In this document: one piece after another, positions 8,923 through 18,322 of the stretch | Layout: every line of letters starts with the position of its first letter | How positions within the stretch are numbered: the first letter of the stretch is position 1 | Source of the DNA: Nostoc sp. TCL26-01 | GTDB taxonomy: Bacteria > Cyanobacteriota > Cyanobacteriia > Cyanobacteriales > Nostocaceae | NCBI RefSeq assembly: GCF_013393945.1 | Contig: NZ_CP040297.1 | Coordinates: 6,042,809-6,106,808 of the forward strand | Length of the DNA stretch: 64,000 nucleotides | Direction: 5' to 3' | The notes under the pieces: model-generated | What the model was told of the DNA's origin: nothing | The model's input: only the letters and a program-made list of their open reading frames with translations | The model's database searches: none | Translations under genes and position numbers: made by a program

Positions 8923-9789
8923 ATGGAATTATTCTTTATGCAATTACAAAATTTGTTGAATTTTGCTAGATTTTGGTTACTTCCGAATAGGGTATTGTTC
9001 ATTGCCCAAACTCCCACACCCACCCCCAAACCATCACCGTCACCAATAGCTGATGTCGAACTGCTCAAAACTCAAATCCAGTTTCTCCAAGATGCCAATA
9101 CACGTTTAAATAATAGTTTTGGTAGTTTTGTCAGTGCAATTAATCTTTCGTTTGTGGTACTGACATTAATTTTAGCAGTAGCTGGAGCTATCAGCGTTTA
9201 CTTCTTTAGCCAAAGTCTGAAAGAAGCACGTCAGCTAGTGCGAGAAGAAGTCGAAAAGCGATTGCAAGCATCAGTCAGTGAAATTGTCGGACAACAAGTT
9301 GATAATTTACAACAAATTTTAGAGCGAGAAAAAGTAATTGGCGGAATATCTATTGATTATGTCATTCCCCAAAAGCAACCGATAATACTAGATGATTATC
9401 CAGAAGAATATCAATTAATATTACAACGGGGTTTTCAAGTAGCCCGCATTGTTGATGCCTCCAAACGGATGAAACTTTCTAGCGATGTTGTGGTGCTAGA
9501 CTTGGTAAATTATCAGTTAATTACAGAACCAGAAAAAATCAGTTTGCCAGAGTCAGAGGTCAATAAGTTAGTTGAAGAAAGAGTAGTGGAACAACTGCAA
9601 AATTTACTGAAGGTGCTTCCTAATAAATCAGTTTTAGTAGTGTATGTTCGTCCTGGCAAGCAAAGAATTAATGCCATTGATGAACTAGCACAGAAAGTTC
9701 AATATTATGCTTCAGCAAATACTCCTGTAAATTTAATTGGAACTGTGGTTGATTCTGCATATGTGGCAGATGCTTGGAAAAGATGCTAA
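8923..9789 (+). CDS. Membrane-anchored coiled-coil protein of unknown function
   Basis: A 288-residue protein not assigned to a named family. Visible parts are a short hydrophobic N-terminus, a proline/threonine linker (TPTPTPKPSPSP, about 31-42), a predicted coiled coil (45-65), one strong membrane segment (about 74-95, VLTLILAVAGAISVYFF) and a second coiled coil rich in Glu/Arg (97-135). A C-terminal alpha/beta domain (about 140-285) contains VVVLDLVNYQLI and NKSVLVVYVRPG. The layout suggests a membrane anchor with a cytoplasmic sensor or regulatory domain. The next gene begins 93 bases downstream on the same strand but is unlikely to be functionally linked. Confidence 0.6.
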   Translation: MELFFMQLQNLLNFARFWLLPNRVLFIAQTPTPTPKPSPSPIADVELLKTQIQFLQDANTRLNNSFGSFVSAINLSFVVLTLILAVAGAISVYFFSQSLKEARQLVREEVEKRLQASVSEIVGQQVDNLQQILEREKVIGGISIDYVIPQKQPIILDDYPEEYQLILQRGFQVARIVDASKRMKLSSDVVVLDLVNYQLITEPEKISLPESEVNKLVEERVVEQLQNLLKVLPNKSVLVVYVRPGKQRINAIDELAQKVQYYASANTPVNLIGTVVDSAYVADAWKRC

Positions 9790-9881
9790 GTGTTTTTTCG
9801 GAAATTAATATGTGTAATTGTGCAATATTTTGCTATGATAATCAGTCATTACCTTTAGTAAATATCCTGATAAATCTCTAG

Positions 9882-10766
9882 ATGGCAGAATATGACAACC
9901 TGTGTAAAATCCTAGCCGAAAAATATCCTCAAGATTTTATTCGGTGGTTATTAAACCAAGAACCACAAACAATTAAAGTTTTAAAAACCGAATTAAGTAT
10001 TGAACCGATACGCGCTGATTCAGTGATATTCTTACAAACAGAAAATCGGATTTTACACCTGGAGTTTCAAACGACAATTAAATCCAAAACAGAACTGGCT
10101 TTGCGGATGCTAGATTACTACGTTCGATTGACCCGGAAGTATCAAGTTCCTGTTACACAAGTAGTGATTTTCTTAAAAGAAACTAGTGATGCGATCGCCT
10201 TCACCACAGAATACGTGAGCGAAATGACAACTCATCGTTATCGCGTTATCCGAATGTGGGAGCAAGATCCATCATTATTTATGAATTATGTGGGACTGTT
10301 ACCATTAGCACCATTAACCAAAACAGATTCAGCCCCAGCATTACTATCGCAAGTTGCTCAAAGTATTGCTAAAATTCCAGATATTGAGACTAGACAAAAT
10401 ACAGCTGCATACACAGAGATATTAGCAGGGTTAAAGTTTGAGCAAGATTTGATTCTGCGATTATTACGGGAGGAGACTATGCAAGAATCGGTGATTTATC
10501 AATACATTTTGCAGAAGGGACAAAGAGAAGGTGAGCAACGCGGTGAACAACGCGGTGAACAACGCGGTGAACAACGTGGTGAACAAAAAGAAGCACTGAA
10601 ATTTTGTCTGTTTTTACTGGATGAACGCTTTGGTGAAATTGACGCATCGATAATTGAGCGAGTACAAGTTTTAAAGAAAGAACAGCTAGAAGCATTAGGT
10701 AGAGCTATTCTGAGATTTTCATCACTATCTGATTTAGTCAATTGGCTAAATCAACAAATAGTTTGA
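9882..10766 (+). CDS. Rpn-family (PD-(D/E)XK) nuclease with DUF4351 tail
   Basis: A 294-residue protein of the recombination-promoting nuclease / putative transposase group common in cyanobacteria. The N-terminal half has the nuclease-like core: ADSVIFL and HLEFQTTIKSK (about 43-70) supply the acidic residue and the ExQ-like motif. The C-terminal DUF4351-like region (about 240-292) contains LLDERFGEID and LVNWLNQQ. Between them lies a degenerate helical tail with four tandem GEQR units. The family is linked to RecA-independent DNA transfer in E. coli; the role in cyanobacteria is unknown. Copies tend to be multicopy and mobile-like, although no terminal repeats were found. Confidence 0.75.
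   Translation: MAEYDNLCKILAEKYPQDFIRWLLNQEPQTIKVLKTELSIEPIRADSVIFLQTENRILHLEFQTTIKSKTELALRMLDYYVRLTRKYQVPVTQVVIFLKETSDAIAFTTEYVSEMTTHRYRVIRMWEQDPSLFMNYVGLLPLAPLTKTDSAPALLSQVAQSIAKIPDIETRQNTAAYTEILAGLKFEQDLILRLLREETMQESVIYQYILQKGQREGEQRGEQRGEQRGEQRGEQKEALKFCLFLLDERFGEIDASIIERVQVLKKEQLEALGRAILRFSSLSDLVNWLNQQIV
10533..10586 (+). repeat. 12-bp tandem repeat inside the Rpn gene
   Basis: Four and a half copies of the 12-bp unit GAACAACGCGGT lie head to tail and encode repeated Glu-Gln-Arg-Gly. The copies differ only by single bases (GAG for GAA, CGT for CGC). The period is a multiple of three, so copy-number changes keep the frame. Confidence 0.9.
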
Positions 10767-10789
10767 TAGTCAGGCAAATAATTAAATTC

Positions 10790-11953
10790 ATGACTAAATT
10801 TATTTCTCGGATGCAGGCGGTGCAGTCACCGATTATTCCGGTGGTTGGGGAACTGATTAAAAACTCGCCAGGAACCATTTCTTTGGGACAGGGTGTGGTT
10901 TTTTATCACCCACCACCAGAAGCGATTGAGCTTTTACCAAAGTTTTTGGCTGAACCTACAAATAATTTGTATCAAGCAGTTGAGGGAATTCCCCCCTTAT
11001 TGACAGCATTGAGTGAAAAATTGTCAACTTTTAACAATATAGAAATTAACGATGATAACTGCATTGTCGTAACAGCCGGTAGTAACATGGCTTTCATGAA
11101 CGCTATTCTGGCGATTACTGCTCCTGGTGATGAAATTATTTTGCATACACCTTACTATTTCAATCACGAAATGGCGATCGCTATGGCTGGTTGTCGTGTG
11201 ATATTAGTAGAAACAGATGCAAATTATCAACTACGTCTAGATGCGATCGCTCAAGCTATTACACCCAAAACTAAAGCGATCGTGACAATTTCGCCCAATA
11301 ATCCTACAGGTGTTGTCTATTCTCAAGAGTTACTTCGCCAAGTCAATAAAATGTGTTGTGAGCGTAAGATTTATCACATTAGCGACGAAGCTTATGAGTA
11401 TTTTACCTATGATGGCGTAAAACATATTTCCCCCGCATCATTTGGCAATAGTGATTACACGATTTCTCTGTTTAGTCTTTCCAAAGCCTACGGTTTTGCT
11501 AGTTGGCGTATTGGCTACATGGTAATACCTAAACATTTACTAGTAGCTGTGAAAAAAGTCCAGGATACAATCTTGATTTGTCCGCCTGTGGTTTCTCAGT
11601 ATGCTGCATTGGGAGCATTACAAGCAAAACCAGAGTATTTAACCACAAATATTGGAGCGATCGCCCAAGTAAGACAAATAGTACTCGATTCCTTCACCCA
11701 ACTACAAGGCCTATGTACCATTACCCCCGCTAGTGGCGCTTTCTACTTTTTTCTCAAAGTACATACCGAAATCGATGCTTTTGCATTAGTCAAACAACTC
11801 ATTCAACAACACAAAGTTGCAGTTATTCCCGGTACAACTTTTGGCATGAAAGATGGTTGCTATTTACGAGTTGCTTATGGTGCGATGCAACAAGATACAG
11901 TTACTGAAGGTATGGAAAGGTTAGTACAGGGTTTAAAAACGATCTTATGCTAG
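10790..11953 (+). CDS. Class I/II PLP-dependent aminotransferase
   Basis: A fold-type I aminotransferase of the aspartate aminotransferase family, 387 residues from the ATG at 10790. A TTG start at 10742 would overlap the preceding gene and adds no conserved residues. Family features in order: SLGQGVVFYHPPPEA near the N-terminus, the NNPTGVVYS loop, the acidic residue in ISDEAYEYFTYDG, and the PLP lysine in SLFSLSKAYGFASWRIGY. The arginine that binds the substrate carboxylate is in YLRVAYG. The substrate is not readable; aspartate, aromatic or branched-chain amino acids are possible. The YjbQ gene follows 39 bases downstream. Confidence 0.85.
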   Translation: MTKFISRMQAVQSPIIPVVGELIKNSPGTISLGQGVVFYHPPPEAIELLPKFLAEPTNNLYQAVEGIPPLLTALSEKLSTFNNIEINDDNCIVVTAGSNMAFMNAILAITAPGDEIILHTPYYFNHEMAIAMAGCRVILVETDANYQLRLDAIAQAITPKTKAIVTISPNNPTGVVYSQELLRQVNKMCCERKIYHISDEAYEYFTYDGVKHISPASFGNSDYTISLFSLSKAYGFASWRIGYMVIPKHLLVAVKKVQDTILICPPVVSQYAALGALQAKPEYLTTNIGAIAQVRQIVLDSFTQLQGLCTITPASGAFYFFLKVHTEIDAFALVKQLIQQHKVAVIPGTTFGMKDGCYLRVAYGAMQQDTVTEGMERLVQGLKTILC

Positions 11954-11992
11954 TGCTAGTTTTTGATAATTCTATTACCTCCATAAATCACT

Positions 11993-12430
11993 ATGCCAAT
12001 CATTCACAAAATCATCGAAATTGAAACTGAAGCCGGGATTAATATTTATAATATCACGCCTCATATTAAAGACTTGCTTGCAGATACATCAGTTATTAAT
12101 GGTCAAGTGCTAGTATTTTCTCGACACACAACAACTGCATTAGCTATTAATGAAGATGAAATCAGACTATTAGAAGATATAAAAGTGTTCTTGAGAAAAC
12201 TAGCACCTGAATCAGCAAAATATCTGCACAATGATTTGCATTTAAGAATTGTCCCAGAAGATGAACCAATGAATGCTCATTCACACTTAATGGCGATGAT
12301 GCTAACTACGAGTGAAGTCATCCCAATTATCGATGGCCAACTAGCTTTAGGAACTTGGCAATCAGTCTTATTTTTTGACCTAGATGGGCCACGCAAAAGA
12401 ACTATACTACTACAAATTTCTGGAGAGTAG
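11993..12430 (+). CDS. YjbQ / UPF0047 family protein
   Basis: A 145-residue protein of the YjbQ family, which is compact and trimeric. The signature histidines are in VFSRHTTTALAINEDE (about 41-56), HNDLHLR and NAHSHLMAMMLTTSE, and the end reads GTWQSVLFFDLDGPRKR. The length is normal for the family. E. coli YjbQ has weak thiamine-phosphate synthase activity in vitro, but the physiological role is unsettled. It may be transcribed with the aminotransferase upstream. No thiamine riboswitch is visible. Confidence 0.88.
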   Translation: MPIIHKIIEIETEAGINIYNITPHIKDLLADTSVINGQVLVFSRHTTTALAINEDEIRLLEDIKVFLRKLAPESAKYLHNDLHLRIVPEDEPMNAHSHLMAMMLTTSEVIPIIDGQLALGTWQSVLFFDLDGPRKRTILLQISGE

Positions 12431-12473
12431 ACAAAAATAATCAACCTACTCATCCATATTTTCCCATTCTTGT

Positions 12474-13145
12474 TTAATCTAATTTAAACTCGACAAACTC
12501 TGTTGGTGTAAATAATTTATTTTTGTCTATAGCAGACAAAATTTTGTTATTAGTCAGATCAGAATTCAGACATTTAATTACTAATTGTGCTACATCATCA
12601 CGAGTGATACTACCAACAATACTATTATCTACTGTTAGCACTCCATTTCCTGTAGGCGCTTCTGATTGGAGTCCCCCAGGACGGATAATTGTATAGGTTA
12701 ATCCACTATTAATCAAATGTTGTTCAGCTTTATGTTTTTCGACTAAAACTGGTTCTAGAACTGCTAAAACTTGAGGAGAAACAGCTTTTACACTATCTCC
12801 AGTACCAATAGAAGTTACTAGGATAAATTTTTGCACACCAGCTTTGATAGCCACATCAATCAAATTTCTATTGCCAGGATAATCTGGTTTTTCTGCATCT
12901 GTAGGTAAGCCACCAATGGTACTAATAATAGCGTGAATGGGATCATCTGTTAATATTGCACGTTCTACATCAGCTAAATTCAAAGCATCACCCAAAACTA
13001 CTTCAACTCCCATAGCTGCTAATTCAGCACGAGATGTTTCACTTCTGATCAGTGCTTTGACTTTGATATTTTGCTTAGTTAAATAATTAGCGATCGCTTT
13101 ACCAACACCCCGACTAGCTCCAGCTATTAAAACATAATTTGTCAT
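12474..13145 (-). CDS. Atypical SDR, NAD(P)-binding epimerase-like protein
   Basis: A NAD(P)-binding Rossmann protein of the atypical short-chain dehydrogenase group, 223 residues from the ATG at 13145. That start is preferred over one 13 codons upstream because GGGAGA precedes it and the Rossmann fold begins there: NYVLIAGASRGVGKAIANYL contains the GxxxGxG glycine motif. Next come the VKALIRSE strand for the cofactor phosphate, VVLGDALN, and the FILVTSIGTGDS and TIIRPGGLQ strands. There is no YxxxK pair, so the protein may bind a nucleotide without being a classical dehydrogenase. Related plant and cyanobacterial proteins assist photosystem or quinone metabolism, but nothing here fixes the role. 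Confidence 0.8.
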   Translation of the reverse strand: MTNYVLIAGASRGVGKAIANYLTKQNIKVKALIRSETSRAELAAMGVEVVLGDALNLADVERAILTDDPIHAIISTIGGLPTDAEKPDYPGNRNLIDVAIKAGVQKFILVTSIGTGDSVKAVSPQVLAVLEPVLVEKHKAEQHLINSGLTYTIIRPGGLQSEAPTGNGVLTVDNSIVGSITRDDVAQLVIKCLNSDLTNNKILSAIDKNKLFTPTEFVEFKLD

Positions 13146-13207
13146 GTTGTTTTCTCCCAGACAAAATGAATCATCAAATAACAACGATACTTGTTATATT
13201 GTAACTC

Positions 13208-14191
13208 CTACTTACACTCAAAAAATCTGATCAAAGGATGAGAATTATGCAGTAATTGCTCAAGTTGCTGATGGGATTCTGTTTGGTTACGGACATGAGC
13301 ATCAATAAATAAGGTAATAATTTCCGCCAGTAACCCACGAAAATCTTCTTGGGGTTTAGTGGCAGAAAAATCAACAAATGGTAAAGCCAATGTAGGATCT
13401 AATATATCAACAATAGAAAAATGATTTGCTCCATCTAACATGAGTAAATAACTGTCACACCTGCCTCCAGTAATTGCTGCTTGAAAAGTCCGGATGATAG
13501 GGGTAATAGAATCTCTTGTACTAAATCCAAATAGAGGGCTACCATTGGCAATTATCCCATCACAAGTTCCGCCAATCATTAATAGAGGTAAAGAGTCTGG
13601 TAGAGGTAAAATAGTATCAATTTCATAACCTAATATAGCTGCTCCACCTGTATGTGCAGCGTAAGCAAACGATGCTACTACTTGCGGAAAAAAATTAGGT
13701 TGAGCATTTTCTATAGCTAATCTCCCACCTTCAGAATGACCACCTAAAATAATTTTTTGTAGGTCGAGTGTCCCTGCTAAAATACTTGCTGTTTGTAATT
13801 TTTCTAGTTGAGTGAGTATTGCTGGCAAAGCTGAAGCTGTGGGAACAGTACCATACACTTGCGGTTGGCGATTTTGCCAATTAAAGCCAGGAGTAAAATT
13901 AATCATTCCCGGTAAACTTTCAGCAATCCAGTTAAATAGTATGACAACTAATCCAGCTTCAGCTAATTTCACTGCTAACCATTGATATTGTCGAGCATCG
14001 CAGTTAAAGCCATTAAAGAAAATTACCACGGGGAAAGGAGCTTTTGTTAAATCAACAGGTAAAATCCCCCAATTTTTTGCTAAATCATCGTCTGAGCTAA
14101 TAGCCGGATAAAAAATTTTCAGGTGAAGAGTATCATAAGGAGATACCGCATCATCAATTTTAATAGCTTCTAAAATAGCTTGAATGGTCAT
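13208..14191 (-). CDS. Alpha/beta hydrolase (chlorophyllase/PET-hydrolase-like fold)
   Basis: A 327-residue serine hydrolase. FPVVIFFNGFNCDARQY supplies the oxyanion-hole region, and the nucleophile elbow is GGHSEGG (about 149-155). An acidic residue probably follows in MIGGTCDGII, and the histidine is in LDGANHFSIVD. The arrangement resembles chlorophyllase-type and dienelactone-type hydrolases; the substrate is unknown. There is no signal peptide. The start codon at 14191 lies inside a run of 7-bp repeats and has no Shine-Dalgarno sequence, so the true start is uncertain. It is the first of two genes read leftwards with the SDR gene, 60 bases apart. Confidence 0.75.
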   Translation of the reverse strand: MTIQAILEAIKIDDAVSPYDTLHLKIFYPAISSDDDLAKNWGILPVDLTKAPFPVVIFFNGFNCDARQYQWLAVKLAEAGLVVILFNWIAESLPGMINFTPGFNWQNRQPQVYGTVPTASALPAILTQLEKLQTASILAGTLDLQKIILGGHSEGGRLAIENAQPNFFPQVVASFAYAAHTGGAAILGYEIDTILPLPDSLPLLMIGGTCDGIIANGSPLFGFSTRDSITPIIRTFQAAITGGRCDSYLLMLDGANHFSIVDILDPTLALPFVDFSATKPQEDFRGLLAEIITLFIDAHVRNQTESHQQLEQLLHNSHPLIRFFECK

Positions 14192-14402
14192 TAGTCATTA
14201 GTCATTAGTCATTAGTTATTTTGCTTTACTCTCTTCATCTCTTTCTAAGTACCTGTGCAGAAATATTTATATATTTTTCCGTCAAACTGAAATCGCTCTA
14301 TCCCATACCTATTGCCTATTGCCTATTGCCTATTGCCTCTTAACTGTTTTTAGTAGTGGGAGTGGGTTCGTATATTGCCTATTGCCTATTGCCTATTGCC
14401 TC
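14188..14402. repeat. STRR clusters (7-bp tandem repeats)
   Basis: Three runs of heptanucleotide repeats fill much of this gap: TCATTAG units at about 14188-14215, and CTATTGC units at about 14309-14339 and 14373-14401. This is the short tandemly repeated repetitive DNA typical of heterocystous cyanobacteria. The remaining bases to 14543 are AT-rich with no recognised gene. Confidence 0.9.
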
Positions 14403-14543
14403 TCCTAAATAGATAATTTATTTTGCACGACTACTTATCTATCTCCAATCCTTTTAGTAATTATACTTAACCCATTTGTAGGAGGGAATTTTTTAGGTAA
14501 TTATGCGAATGTAGTAAAGAACTCATTTATCTGAGTGTAAATT

Positions 14544-14933
14544 ATGGGTAAGCGATCGCCAGATTATAATACAACATCTCAAGATTTTAAACTCACTGCT
14601 ACAAGCAAGATTTGGGGAACTACCGTTGCTATCCTCGCCCTTTGCATTCCTCTATCAGCAGTAACTCGTAGTGGCGCTCTTTTACCTTTAGCTGCTATTG
14701 GTGGCGCAACAGCCGGGACTTTTATGATCTGGCGTTCTGATGGGAAAAAATCTCAAGCTCACTATTTATCAAGAGCGCAAGTAGAACTTTTGGAGCAAAG
14801 AATTGCCAATTTAGAAACAATCATTAGTCGTGATGAGTTTGAGATACACCAAAAAATTCAACATTTGGAGTCTGGTGATACTTCTAGTAACCACACACAA
14901 TTTACTACATCAAAAAAACAAGCTCAAGATTGA
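14544..14933 (+). CDS. Small membrane protein with coiled-coil tail, unknown function
   Basis: A 129-residue protein with two adjacent hydrophobic segments (about 24-42 and 45-63, IWGTTVAILALCIPLSAV and LLPLAAIGGATAGTFMIW). A basic turn and a short predicted coiled coil (about 78-112, VELLEQRIANLETII) follow, then a polar Thr/Ser-rich end. It is probably a membrane hairpin with a cytoplasmic coiled coil. No family was recognised. A HIP1 site overlaps codons 4-6. The gene stands alone between two repeat-rich gaps. Confidence 0.6.
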   Translation: MGKRSPDYNTTSQDFKLTATSKIWGTTVAILALCIPLSAVTRSGALLPLAAIGGATAGTFMIWRSDGKKSQAHYLSRAQVELLEQRIANLETIISRDEFEIHQKIQHLESGDTSSNHTQFTTSKKQAQD

Positions 14934-15301
14934 CCAATATATATCATTTATTACAAATTACCGATATAAACTCTAGTTTTCAGAACGTGAGAACGTTCTT
15001 AAATCATTTTTTGCCAGTTTACTCAAACTTAAAGCCTATCAACTCTCTCAAATCATACTCTTCTTTAGACAGATAACTGTTTTCTAGAAACAGTATCTGT
15101 TTGTGAAGGTTGGTTAGAATTGATGGACATCATGGAAATTTCCCTAACCCAGTCATTCTCATCACAGCTACTAATCCTATCTATCTACATCCTTTGTGCG
15201 AATTTCTGCTTGTGATTGTGTTCTATGAGACTGCGAAGATTACGGAATTTTTAATTGAATAGACGTTATAAACTTGATTAATTGCATTGGTATAACTTAC
15301 C
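14934..15301. other. Intergenic region with one short palindrome
   Basis: This 368-bp gap holds one perfect inverted repeat, AGAACGT / ACGTTCT, with a 4-base loop at 14982-14999, 49 bases behind the preceding stop. No T-run follows directly, so it may be a weak terminator or a protein binding site. No further gene or repeat was recognised. Confidence 0.4.
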
Positions 15302-17104
15302 TTGAGTATGCAAAATTGTGCCGCAGAAATGCAGATGGATTGGATAAGCTTACTCAAAGCTCAACAAGCTGATTTCCTTCAACGAGTGAAAAAACCCAAG
15401 ACTTACGATTTATCTTTATTAGAGAGTCAAGTCAAAGGTTGTCACACCGAAATTATGGCTTTTTGGGGAGACTCTTTAGCCAAAATTCTGGAATCTTCCC
15501 GTCAGCAAGCAGAAATCCTCGCTAAAAATCCGCCTCCCATCCCGCCGGAATATCCCGAACCTCCTGACTGGACGATACCTTTTCCCACGTATTTCCAGCA
15601 GCAAGCTGAAGATTATATTCTGCGAGAGCAAATAGTTGAGCGGATTATCACCGAACGGCTAGGTAAGTTACTGAAAAAGTTACCCCAAGATACCTTACAG
15701 AACATGGTGTTAGATGACGAAGGTAACTTACGCGGTGAAAGCAAATTTACATATTTGCTAGCAGATAACCCCAAAGTCCGAACTCAAGTTTATGTAGCTG
15801 ATGGAGAAAGTTTTAATGGTATTAAGAAAGACAAAATTAAATGGTCAGTAACTCAAGATGATTTACGTAATCATCAAGTATTAATTTTTCTTTGTTTATT
15901 CTATCCATCTACAGGTAAACTAGGCTACGAAAAACAAGCAGTAATTGCCGGCTTTTTACCGACAAATCAAATTTCTCTGACTGAGCCAAAACTGCATTTT
16001 ACTCCCAGTAACTTGTTATATGCAGGCGGCTTGAGTTGGTATTTAGAATCATTAACTGTGAAAAAAGATGGGAAAAAAGACTTATTGCCTATAGTAGTTG
16101 AGAGAACAATCCCAGAGACAATTCAAACAGTCTCCTCAGAACATCCCCAAAAAGAAATTATTGGTGATTGGGAATGTTGGCAAACATTGAGAGGACACAC
16201 CAGAGGCGTTAATTGTCTATCTTTTAGTTGTCAAAGTAGTGATGAAATTCCCATATTAGCTAGTGGTAGTCGGGGTGAAACAAAACTCTGGGATTTGAGT
16301 CAAGGGGCATTAATCGAAACATTATCAGAGTATCCTTGGGTATTATCTGGACTAGTAGATGAGGTGAATTCTTTAGCCTTTAATGCTGATGGACAACTAT
16401 TAGTTAGTGGTGGTGTAGATTCCACAATTAAAATTTGGCATACAGGCGCACTGGATCTAATTGATATTTTACATAAACATAACGGTGTAGTGCGGTGTGT
16501 TGCTTTCACTCCAGATGGCAGGTTGCTAGTAACTGGTGGTGATGACAGGAGAATTTTGTTTTGGGATTTAATGCACCGTCAGGTAAAAGCTATTTTGTCT
16601 TTAGATGATACAGCTGCTCATTCTTTAGTTTTGAGCCGGGATGGGCAAACCTTGGTTACAGGTAGCTATCGCAAAATTAAGGTTTGGCAAACTTCAGGTT
16701 CATGGCTGGGGAAAAATCTCAAAGATGCAGAACCATTACACACGCTGATGGGTCATGGTCATATTGTCCGTTCTTTGGTGATGAGTAAAGATGGTCAATT
16801 ACTGATTAGTGGTAGTTGGGATCAGACCATAAAAATCTGGCATTTAGCAACTGGCCGATTAATTCGGACTCTTAAGGGACATACAGATAAAGTATATGCG
16901 ATCGCCTTAAGCCCTGATGAACAAATTATCGCCAGTGGTAGCGCTGACCAAACCATCAAATTATGGCATCTAGAAACAGGAGAGTTACTAGCTACATTTA
17001 TCGGTCATACTGATGTCGTCACTGCCCTCACCTTTACCACTTCCGGCGAAATCTTAGTGAGTGGCTCTTTAGATAAGACAATTAAGATATGGCAGAGAAG
17101 TTAG
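15302..17104 (+). CDS. WD40-repeat protein with N-terminal cyanobacterial domain
   Basis: A 600-residue protein. The N-terminal part (about 1-270) has a proline-rich stretch (PPPIPPEYPEPPDW, about 78-91) and an unassigned globular domain. From about 290 onward there are six to seven WD40 repeats, each ending in IKIWH, TKLWD, ILFWD or IKLWH and preceded by a GH dipeptide (LRGHTRGVNCLSF, LMGHGHIVRSLVM, LKGHTDKVYAIAL, FIGHTDVVTALTF). They should close a beta-propeller that acts as a protein-interaction platform. The start may be TTG at 15302 or ATG at 15308. Such proteins are abundant in Nostoc, and the partner is unknown. Confidence 0.82.
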   Translation: MSMQNCAAEMQMDWISLLKAQQADFLQRVKKPKTYDLSLLESQVKGCHTEIMAFWGDSLAKILESSRQQAEILAKNPPPIPPEYPEPPDWTIPFPTYFQQQAEDYILREQIVERIITERLGKLLKKLPQDTLQNMVLDDEGNLRGESKFTYLLADNPKVRTQVYVADGESFNGIKKDKIKWSVTQDDLRNHQVLIFLCLFYPSTGKLGYEKQAVIAGFLPTNQISLTEPKLHFTPSNLLYAGGLSWYLESLTVKKDGKKDLLPIVVERTIPETIQTVSSEHPQKEIIGDWECWQTLRGHTRGVNCLSFSCQSSDEIPILASGSRGETKLWDLSQGALIETLSEYPWVLSGLVDEVNSLAFNADGQLLVSGGVDSTIKIWHTGALDLIDILHKHNGVVRCVAFTPDGRLLVTGGDDRRILFWDLMHRQVKAILSLDDTAAHSLVLSRDGQTLVTGSYRKIKVWQTSGSWLGKNLKDAEPLHTLMGHGHIVRSLVMSKDGQLLISGSWDQTIKIWHLATGRLIRTLKGHTDKVYAIALSPDEQIIASGSADQTIKLWHLETGELLATFIGHTDVVTALTFTTSGEILVSGSLDKTIKIWQRS

Positions 17105-17199
17105 GCGTAATTTCTCAACCTGATAGTCTTGATTATGCTCGAAATTGAGTGTATTGAGCGATCGCTCCATCATTTTCAGTGCGATCGCTATCATAAACC

Positions 17200-18204
17200 C
17201 TAACCCAGTAGATCAGCACGGGGTTTAAATGTTTCCATTTGTCGCAATTTTTCGTAAAGTTCTCGTTCTTCTTGGCTAATACTTTTTGGTGTAACTATTT
17301 GAATTTCCACCAATTGATCGCCTCGTTTACCATTTTCCCCTGGGTAGCCTTTATTTGCCAGTCGGAAGCGTTGACCAGACCTAACGCCTTGGGGAATGGT
17401 CATTTTCACTGGGCCATCCAGGGTAGGCGCTTCTACCTGTCCACCCAAGACGGCTTCGCTGGGGGTAACTGGGACTTGGCAGAGGATATTTACACCTTCT
17501 AATTTAAATAATGGATGAGGTTCAACGGTAATTTTTAAATACAAATCGCCGCCACCGATGCCTTGGTTGCGTAGGCGGATAGTTTGACCTGTAACCATAG
17601 CTGGTGGCATTGTAACTTCTAGCGATCGCCCATCTTCTAAACGAATGCGTTCATTACCACCTTGATAAGCTTTTTCTAATGGTAAGGTTAATCTCGCTTC
17701 AATATCTCGACGGGTGGGACGGGGGGGATTTTTGGGAACTGTGTATTCAACTCGGCTTTTAGGCGAACGAAAGGGATCGGTATTAGTGCTAGTTGTGGAA
17801 CCATTTCTCGTATCTTTGCGGCTACCCACCCCAATCACTTGATTAAGGAAGTCTTCAAAATTCGCAAATTGGCTGGGGTCTACATTTTGGTTGCCGTTGC
17901 GTTCTCCAGTCCGACTATCACCCCAACCTTTAGCTTTAGGAGTTTGTTTGGGAAAACCTTTTTGCTGCCAATAACGGCTAAATTGATCGTATTGCGCCCG
18001 TTTAGCTGTATCAGAGAGCATTTCATAGGCTTCGCCGATAGTTTTAAATTTTTCTTCTGCTTCTTTGTTGCCTGGATTCAGGTCTGGGTGATACTGTCTA
18101 GCTAACCGTCGATAATTCTTTTTAATTTCCTCATTAGTAGCATCTTTAGATACTCCTAAAATCTCATAATAATCACGAAAATTCTGCAAATTTTGCATAG
18201 TCAT
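17200..18204 (-). CDS. dnaJ: DnaJ-type (J-domain) cochaperone
   Basis: A 334-residue type II J protein (CbpA-like). The J domain (about 8-75) has the HPD motif in ARQYHPDLNPG. A linker rich in Gly, Asn and Ser follows, then the two-part DnaJ C-terminal substrate-binding domain (about 165-325) with GGNERIRLEDG, IRLRNQGIGGGDLYL and GQRFRLANKGYPG. The cysteine-rich zinc domain of classical DnaJ is absent. It stimulates the ATPase of an Hsp70 partner. The dnaK gene lies 118 bases upstream on the same strand, so the two very probably form a working pair and may be cotranscribed. Confidence 0.9.
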   Translation of the reverse strand: MTMQNLQNFRDYYEILGVSKDATNEEIKKNYRRLARQYHPDLNPGNKEAEEKFKTIGEAYEMLSDTAKRAQYDQFSRYWQQKGFPKQTPKAKGWGDSRTGERNGNQNVDPSQFANFEDFLNQVIGVGSRKDTRNGSTTSTNTDPFRSPKSRVEYTVPKNPPRPTRRDIEARLTLPLEKAYQGGNERIRLEDGRSLEVTMPPAMVTGQTIRLRNQGIGGGDLYLKITVEPHPLFKLEGVNILCQVPVTPSEAVLGGQVEAPTLDGPVKMTIPQGVRSGQRFRLANKGYPGENGKRGDQLVEIQIVTPKSISQEERELYEKLRQMETFKPRADLLG

Positions 18205-18322
18205 TTATTGAACTTTTAAATTTGAGATTTTGGTAATTTCTAGTTAGTAATGGGTGATATTATTAATCACTAATTATCAATTACCAATGATCAAAATCGT
18301 TGCCAAAGTAATAGAGAAAGTA

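Noticed and set aside
15123..15212. Short hydrophobic frame of about 29 codons starting MDIMEISLTQ
   Set aside because: It has no ribosome site or recognised family; too short to support.
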